The notes under the pieces are model-generated. The model was not told the DNA's origin. It saw only the letters and a list, made by a program, of their open reading frames with translations, and searched no databases. The translations under genes were made by a program, and so were the position numbers. From the NCBI RefSeq assembly GCF_009730915.1, contig NC_052475.1:24861016-24925015 (forward strand): a stretch of 64,000 nt of DNA, in the 5' to 3' direction. This stretch comes from Dioscorea cayenensis subsp. rotundata. Its lineage: Eukaryota; Streptophyta; Magnoliopsida; Dioscoreales; Dioscoreaceae. Within the stretch, counting starts at the first letter, position 1; each line of letters begins with the position of its first letter. This document shows, one piece after another, positions 58,474 to 64,000 of this stretch.

Positions 58474-61032
58474 CCTCCTAGTGTTATGAAAAAAAGTGGA
58501 TGAACCACATGCCATTAAAAAAAAGACAAGAACAAAAGTCAGACCAAACAGGTCAGAAACAACAACAGAAAAAACAAAAGGCCCACTAGAAGTGGGGACA
58601 TAAAAACATGCCAGTTAAACACCCGACTGGCCAGGACCCACACAGATAAGCACTACCCTAGCGCCTGATCAGAGACCCCTCCACCGGGAGCAACTCCACC
58701 GGTGGGATCCTCCTGCTACACAGAGAACACCAAGCTGCGACGAAGTGTAGAAATATGCTCACCAACACTCGCCTACTGAGAAGGAGAGGCTGCAGAAAAC
58801 CACAGAATCAGAACATGGGCAACCCTGGAGATAATATAAGAAGGAGACACAAAGACAACATTAAAAATGCAATCGTTTCTAACAAGCCAAACATGCCAAG
58901 TTCACAATGAGGCCTCCTAAGGAGCGAAGACAAGGCCGAAGTTTGAACTACCAGGACCACCACACCTCACCCAAGGAGGACGAGAGTGCCGATAATCCAA
59001 AAAGGTGCAAGAAGAAACTCCAAATAGGTTGTACAAACTGGCACTGACGGAAAAGATGATCCACCGATTCACAGCCCGCATGGCAAAGAACACACGTAGT
59101 AGTAGGAAGCTTGTTGCACCGCCGGACGGCCAAATTTTCCAACGTGAGAATCTTATCCCTCCAAGCGAGCCAATTGAAAATATTAATTTTCTGCGGACAA
59201 GCAGAGGTCCAAAAAATCTTGGCAACCGGACACCTAATCCCACCATCCATCAGGAATGAGTAAAAGGATTTAACTAAAAATCTCCCGTTCGGCGTTAGGG
59301 TCCACCACTTTAATTCTTCTCCCGACAAACCAGCCCTAAGGGCGTAGATCTCCAAAAAAACGCCTCACCTCCAAGTCCTCCCGAAACGGCAAAAGATCCA
59401 ATCTATGTCTCAGCTCCAAAAACGTACCATTAGGGTTGTCCGACGAGAAAAACAAGTCAGGCCAAATATACATAGGAGCATGACCAAACAACCATTTATC
59501 CTTCCAAAATAAAGACTGCGAGCCCTCGTGGACGATTTGCTCCGTGCAACCCCTAATAGCCGGCAAGCAGCAGAAGAGACCACTCCAAAAGTAGGAAGCC
59601 CGACCATGACGGTGGAGATGCAGGTTCCAGTGAGTAAACCCATAATTGAAGCGCACGATAGGCCATCCGCACCAGTTTGCATCGGACGACAATTTCCACA
59701 ACCACTTTCCGAGTAGGGCGGAGTTGAAAACCTTCAAATCTAAAATGCCCCAACCACCTAAGTCCTTAGGCCGGCAGATGCTCTTCCAGCCGATCAGTCA
59801 GCATTTGGGATTATCAATGTCTGGCCCCGACCACAAGAAGTCCCTCCTAATCCGATCCACCTCCTTGACGACCCAACTTGGAAGCCGAAAGATAGACATC
59901 CAGTACGTCAGGATAGCAAATAACACCGAGTTCAGCAGGGTAAGCCTACCCCCCATAGACAATTGTCGAGCTTTCCAGGACGACAATCGACCCCAGACCT
60001 TAGCAATAAGAATATCCCAGTCCTGCTTCATTGGCCTTCTTCCCAAGATAGGAATACCCAGATAGGTGACCGGAAGACGATCAACAGCACAGTTCAGGGT
60101 CAGGTCCTCATCAAGATTCGGGAGGCTATCTGAACGAGAGGAAAAAAGGCATGTTTTTGAGAAGTTGGTTTGAAGCCCAGACATTCCTTCAAATAAATAA
60201 AGCAACAGCTTAATGATGCGTAAATCCTCAAGGCCCCAGTGGTCATAATGAGCAAGTCATCAGCGTAGTGCAAGTTACACATCGATCCGTGGCTGCCCAG
60301 TGGGACCCCAGTTAGCACACGAGAGTGTAAAGCATGAGAAAACATCGTCCCCAGCACATCCGTCACTAGGATAAAGAGCAAAGGGAAAGGGGGTCCCCCT
60401 GTCTCAAGCCACGACGGTACCGTACGTAACCACTCGGCGAACCATTAACCAGAATATTGGCCTTGGAGGAGACGAGGAGACAACGCATCCAGTCTACCCA
60501 ACGTCTACCAAACCCCCTAGCCTCCATCAGATCAAAGAGAAAGTCCTAGTCCACCGAGTCGAAAGCCTTAGAAAAATCTACCTTAAGAATATGGCCTGGA
60601 AGCCGTCGCTTGTGCATGCTGAAAATCAACTCCTCCGCCGTAGCAATGTTGTCGACAATACATCTACCTTTAACAAAGGCCGACTACGAGTTGTCTACAA
60701 GATCGCCGATCACTTTACTTAACCTAGAAGCTAAGATTTTCGAGATGATCTTAAGAGTTGAGTTTATCAAACTAATCGGTCTATAGTCCGAGGGCGACTC
60801 TGGGCACTCCACTTTAGGTATAAGTGAAATGCATGCCCAGTTGATGCGTTCAATGTTGGCCCTCCCAAAATAAAAGTCCTCACAAAGGATCACTAATTCT
60901 GTCTGAACAATATCCCAAAAGCGTTGGAAAAAGAGAATCAAAAAACCATCCAGTCCTGGCGCTTTATCCGCCCCCAACGCAAATACCGCCTCTTTAATTT
61001 CCTCAACAGAGAAAGGAGCCTCCTAGTGTTAT
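58474..61032 (-). mobile_element. 5'-truncated L1-like LINE (element C), 14-bp target duplication
   Basis: CCTCCTAGTGTTAT is repeated exactly at 58474-58487 and 61019-61032. The element (58488-61018, minus strand) begins inside ORF2 and ends GTGGTTCATCCACTTTTTTTC with no A-tail. The 3' untranslated region (58488-58916) is related to that of element A. The insertion lies about 740 bases upstream of the glycosyltransferase start codon. Confidence 0.85.
58917..61018 (-). pseudogene. LINE ORF2 fragment: reverse transcriptase and zf-RVT, broken
   Basis: From the 5' side: GADKAPGLDGFLILFFQRFW and SDYRPISLINSTLKIISKIL (60684-60977), the palm motif NLHYADDLLIMTTGA (60100-60381), DRLPVTYLGIPILGRR and SWKARQLSMGGRLTL (59798-60205), then KVFNSALLGKWLWKL (59336-59737). 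The end carries the zf-RVT segment (KINIFNWLAWRDKILT.., TTTCVLCHAGCESVDHLFRQC) at 58948-59355. At least five frame changes or stops separate the pieces, so the copy is dead. YADD itself is preserved. Confidence 0.8.
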
Positions 61033-61767
61033 TTTCAAAACCCGGTTTGAAATTGAAGGTATATTTATTAATTGAATTTAATCATTTAATCATCTAATCA
61101 TCTATCTCATATATCATCACCCAATAATACAATATTTTGGGTCATAAATCTATACCTACATTAGGATATGTTACTATTATATGTGTCCGTTGAAACTTTA
61201 GATATTTAAAAATTTATATTATATATATATTTATATTATAATGGAGCTAGAATTGCTGGTGCATGAATCTTTGGTCAAATGAATTCTTTTATAATTTAGT
61301 TGAGTGCATGACTAAGCTTTTCATATTCATATGATTAAACAAACACTTCCTGTGAATGTCAAGTCAATAAAAAATATGGGACACATTACACATATTCAAG
61401 TCTGATGTAAAAATTCGAAACACAATCATTTTCGTGATTACCTAATGACAATAATAATGCTAATAAAGTTCACCAACATTCGATGTCATTAAATCTACCA
61501 CGGATGCAAGCTCATCACTAACAAGAGAAGGTAAACATATTTGTCTATGTTTTGTGTATACGTTTCTTCTTTTATGTTCAGTCACTAGCAGTCACTGGCA
61601 ATATTGAATAACAAAAAAAACATTTCATTAAATAATTAAATCCCTTTTAAAAGTAGTTAAAAACTAATCAAACACATCTCCATTGTTGAATCCCCTCCTC
61701 CTCCTCCTTCTTCTTCTTCTTCTCCTCTTCAGCTTCATCAGCAACCAAGCTAAGTTGAGAGAAATCC
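61033..61767. other. Upstream region of the glycosyltransferase gene
   Basis: AT-rich. It ends with a (CCT/CTT)n tract at ~61690-61730 just before the ATG, typical of plant leaders. No other gene seen. Confidence 0.55.
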
Positions 61768-63147
61768 ATGGAACTCCACATCTTCTTCCTCCCTATGCTC
61801 ACCCCGGGCCACATGCTGCCCATGGTCGACATGGCCCGCCTCTTCGCCAACCGCGGCGTGCGCGCCACCATCGTCACAACCCCATTCAACGCCACCAACT
61901 TCTGCTCCGGGCCCAACCTCAACATCCTCACCATCCCCTTCTCCTCCGCCGTCACCGGCCTCCCCGACGGCGTCGAGAACCTCACCAACCTCCCCACCCC
62001 TGAAATCCCCCCAGCCTTCGTCAAAGCTCTTGACTTACTTGAATCTCCTTTCCGCAACCTTCTCTCCGATCACCACCCAGACTGCATCATCTCCGACATC
62101 TTCTACTCCTGGTCATCGGACGTCGCTGCCGAATTCGGCATCCCAAGGTTAGTTTTCCAAGGCATGGGTTTCTTCTCCCTTATCCTCACCGGCATCGTCT
62201 CTCAGTTAAAGACACACGAGACCGTCACCGGAGACGACGAGCCTTTCATAGTACCAATGATACCTCATGAGATCAAGCTCATGAGGTCAGAACTCCCCAC
62301 CTACGTCTTGAAACCGAACGATGATATTCGTAGGATGGCCAAAGCTCAGGATAAGAGCTACGGCATGATCATGAACACTTTCCATGAATTAGAAGCAGAG
62401 TACGTTGGGCTCCTCAAGATGTCATGGCACATGCGTGTGTGGCTCGTCGGTCCTGTCTCTCTTTGCAACCAAGGTCTTCTCGACCGCGGCAGTGAAGCTC
62501 CGGCGCATGTCTCCCACCAGTGCCTCAAATGGCTCGACAGTAAAGAACCAGGGTCGGTTCTTTACGTGTGTTTTGGGAGTTTGGGCAAGTTCACGCCCAT
62601 GCAGATGCGTGAAATAGCGTCTGGGCTTTTGGGTTCTGGACACCAGTTTATTTGGGTGGTGAAAAGCTCCGGCGAGACTCCACCGTTGGTGGATGAAGAG
62701 AAGGGTTTGGTTGTTGATGGTTGGGCTCCTCAAGTGTTGATATTGAACCATCCGGCGGTTGGAGGGTTCATGACGCACTGTGGTTGGAACTCAAGCTTGG
62801 AAGGGATTACCGCCGGCTTGCCGATGATCACTTGGCCGTTGTTTGCTGAACAGTTCTTCAATGAGAAGTTGATAGTGGAGGTGTTGAGGGTTGGGGTGTC
62901 TGTTGGGTTTAAGCAATGTTGTATGGATATGGAGAGGAGGAAGGTGGTGAAAGGAGAGGTGATAGAGGTGGCTGTGAAGAGGTTGATGGGTGGAGAAGTG
63001 GAGGCCGTTGAGAGGAAGAAGAGAGCAAAGGAGTTAAGTAAAAAGGCCAAGATGGCCTTTGGTCAAGGTGGTTCGTCACACAGTGATGTGAGTGGATTAA
63101 TTCAAGAATTGGTTGACCTTAAGGCTAATAAAACAAAAGCTACTTAA
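61768..63147 (+). CDS. UDP-glycosyltransferase, UGT73-like (family 1)
   Basis: Intronless, 459 residues, from MELHIFFLPMLTPGHMLPMV. The likely catalytic His15 (TPGHMLPM) and its partner Asp110 (SDIFYSW) are present. The 44-residue PSPG box, which binds the UDP-sugar, spans 319-362: WAPQVLILNHPAVGGFMTHC.. to FAEQ, including HCGWNS at 337-342; its last residue Gln suggests UDP-glucose. The VTTPFNATNF and GFMTHCGWNSSLEGITAGLPM blocks fit the UGT73 group, whose members glucosylate phenolics, terpenoids and steroids; the acceptor cannot be predicted. Such enzymes act in the cytosol. Length is a little below the 480-495 usual for UGT73. The first ~400 bases are very GC-rich and the 3' half much less so. 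A LINE lies ~740 bases upstream. Confidence 0.9.
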   Translation: MELHIFFLPMLTPGHMLPMVDMARLFANRGVRATIVTTPFNATNFCSGPNLNILTIPFSSAVTGLPDGVENLTNLPTPEIPPAFVKALDLLESPFRNLLSDHHPDCIISDIFYSWSSDVAAEFGIPRLVFQGMGFFSLILTGIVSQLKTHETVTGDDEPFIVPMIPHEIKLMRSELPTYVLKPNDDIRRMAKAQDKSYGMIMNTFHELEAEYVGLLKMSWHMRVWLVGPVSLCNQGLLDRGSEAPAHVSHQCLKWLDSKEPGSVLYVCFGSLGKFTPMQMREIASGLLGSGHQFIWVVKSSGETPPLVDEEKGLVVDGWAPQVLILNHPAVGGFMTHCGWNSSLEGITAGLPMITWPLFAEQFFNEKLIVEVLRVGVSVGFKQCCMDMERRKVVKGEVIEVAVKRLMGGEVEAVERKKRAKELSKKAKMAFGQGGSSHSDVSGLIQELVDLKANKTKAT

Positions 63148-63905
63148 ATCTCGGTGTTCAAGCTCTGGTTTTGTTTGTTTGTGGTGGGTCAATGGTTTCT
63201 CAATATTTGTGATTTTATTTTATTTTATTTTTTTGAAAACTTTGCTCTTAATTTAAGTCTTGTATATTAATTGGAATAAATGCTTTCGGGGAATAATTTG
63301 TATGTTAATTTACAAATTTTTAATAGTAGCTTCAAATTTTTTTATTAAAATAAATAAAATATAAATTGAAAAAGAACTGAACTAAAAAAAAAAATTACAA
63401 ACAATGGATGGAAACTACAAGAACTTGAAAATATATAGCCAGGTGAAAAGGCCGAGTTGCTAAGATTGCTTAGTGAATTGTTATATCAAAAAACATGTTT
63501 CCTCGTTCAAGCAAGAGAAAGGTTTTATAGGTTGATCACTTCAGGTGAGCAGCTGGTGAAGATTCTACTACAATGCCTGGCAGGGTTGGGAGACTAGCAA
63601 ATATTCCAAAGCTAGGAATTTCTGGTGGTGGTTCTCATTTTTCTTTACTATCATAATCCACCTCATCAATCCGTCTCATCGAACATAGGGGAGTGAGGGA
63701 TTCAATACTACCTGCATTGAAAAGGTCGCCTTAGGTGAGTTGGCAAACACAAGAGACTTGGTCGTTGCTCAAGATTGTGGAGCATGAAACTCAGGATCGG
63801 CAGGGAATTTAATTAGACCCATTGAAGTAACAGGAGGATTAGTAGAGTTTTTAAAGGGAGGGAGGCCCAGTAACATGCTTGGAGCCTTCATTCATAACCG
63901 GGCGT
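63148..63905. other. 3' untranslated region and unassigned sequence
   Basis: The first part is AT-rich and probably the glycosyltransferase 3' untranslated region. The sequence from ~63420 to 63905 is more even in base composition, but I recognise no open frame or repeat in it. Confidence 0.5.
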
Positions 63906-64000
63906 AGAGGTGCAAGATGGGCCGGCTCGGCCTGGTACGGCCCTGGCACGGTGCGGCCCGAGCACTGTACATGCTCAGGCCAGCTGGGCTGGGCCGTGCC
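63906..64000. mobile_element. GC-rich hAT-like transposon end, cut by the window edge
   Basis: From 63906 the sequence reads TAGAGGTGCAAGATGGGCCG, followed by repeated GGCACGGTGCGGCCC-type motifs. Plant hAT-type non-autonomous elements often start this way. Only one end is visible, so class and orientation are tentative. Confidence 0.4.

Overview
This is nuclear DNA from a flowering plant. The genes have many short exons with GT..AG introns, the spacers are very AT-rich, and the transposable elements are plant types (L1-like LINEs, hAT-, MULE- and Harbinger-like ends). The intronless glycosyltransferase is GC-rich at its 5' end and poorer toward its 3' end, a gradient best known from monocots. 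A non-grass monocot would fit, but the sequence does not prove it.

Layout. At 824-4118 (-) lies a coiled-coil ELKS/Rab6-interacting/CAST-like protein, cut by the left edge. 4.3-10.8 kb is AT-rich and holds a decayed, probably nested DNA transposon with an unusual ~20-bp minisatellite. At 11.7-14.5 kb (-) is a C2H2 zinc-finger DEDDh exonuclease gene that is broken: one in-frame stop, and three of its five catalytic residues replaced. A plus-strand promoter with a perfect heat-shock element and a TATA box at 10.8 kb points at its 3' end. 14.5-22.2 kb is mostly non-coding. At 22.9-26.0 kb (+) is a Raf-like kinase of the HT1-like group, followed by tRNA-Leu(UAG) at 26.3 kb and a kinesin-light-chain-related TPR gene (KLCR/CMU type) at 26.8-30.2 kb (+). 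At 31.4-33.1 kb (-) is a LINE-tailed retroposon with an uninterrupted 518-codon ORF of unknown nature. A short PEX14 gene (33.6-35.8 kb, +) and an intronless DUF1645 gene (36.2-37.0 kb, -) follow. 39.5-47.4 kb is repeats: a MULE-like element with a perfect 9-bp target duplication, a foldback repeat, and a nearly full-length but frameshifted L1-like LINE. A hAT-like element with an 8-bp duplication lies at 49.4-50.4 kb. RBX1, the RING subunit of cullin E3 ligases, is complete in five exons at 51.1-53.6 kb (-). 54.7-61.0 kb holds two 5'-truncated LINEs on the minus strand with perfect 15-bp and 14-bp target-site duplications, the first with a MITE-like element inside its 3' region. A UGT73-like glycosyltransferase at 61.8-63.1 kb (+) closes the window, followed by a GC-rich hAT-like end running off the right edge.

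The host genes do not form a pathway. They are independent, mostly housekeeping or signalling loci: ubiquitination, peroxisomal import, microtubule/cellulose synthase linkage, stomatal or stress kinase signalling, small-molecule glycosylation. The most notable observations are the decayed exonuclease with its facing heat-shock-type promoter, the ORF-bearing LINE relative, and a short 3'-terminal hairpin shared by three LINE-type elements.
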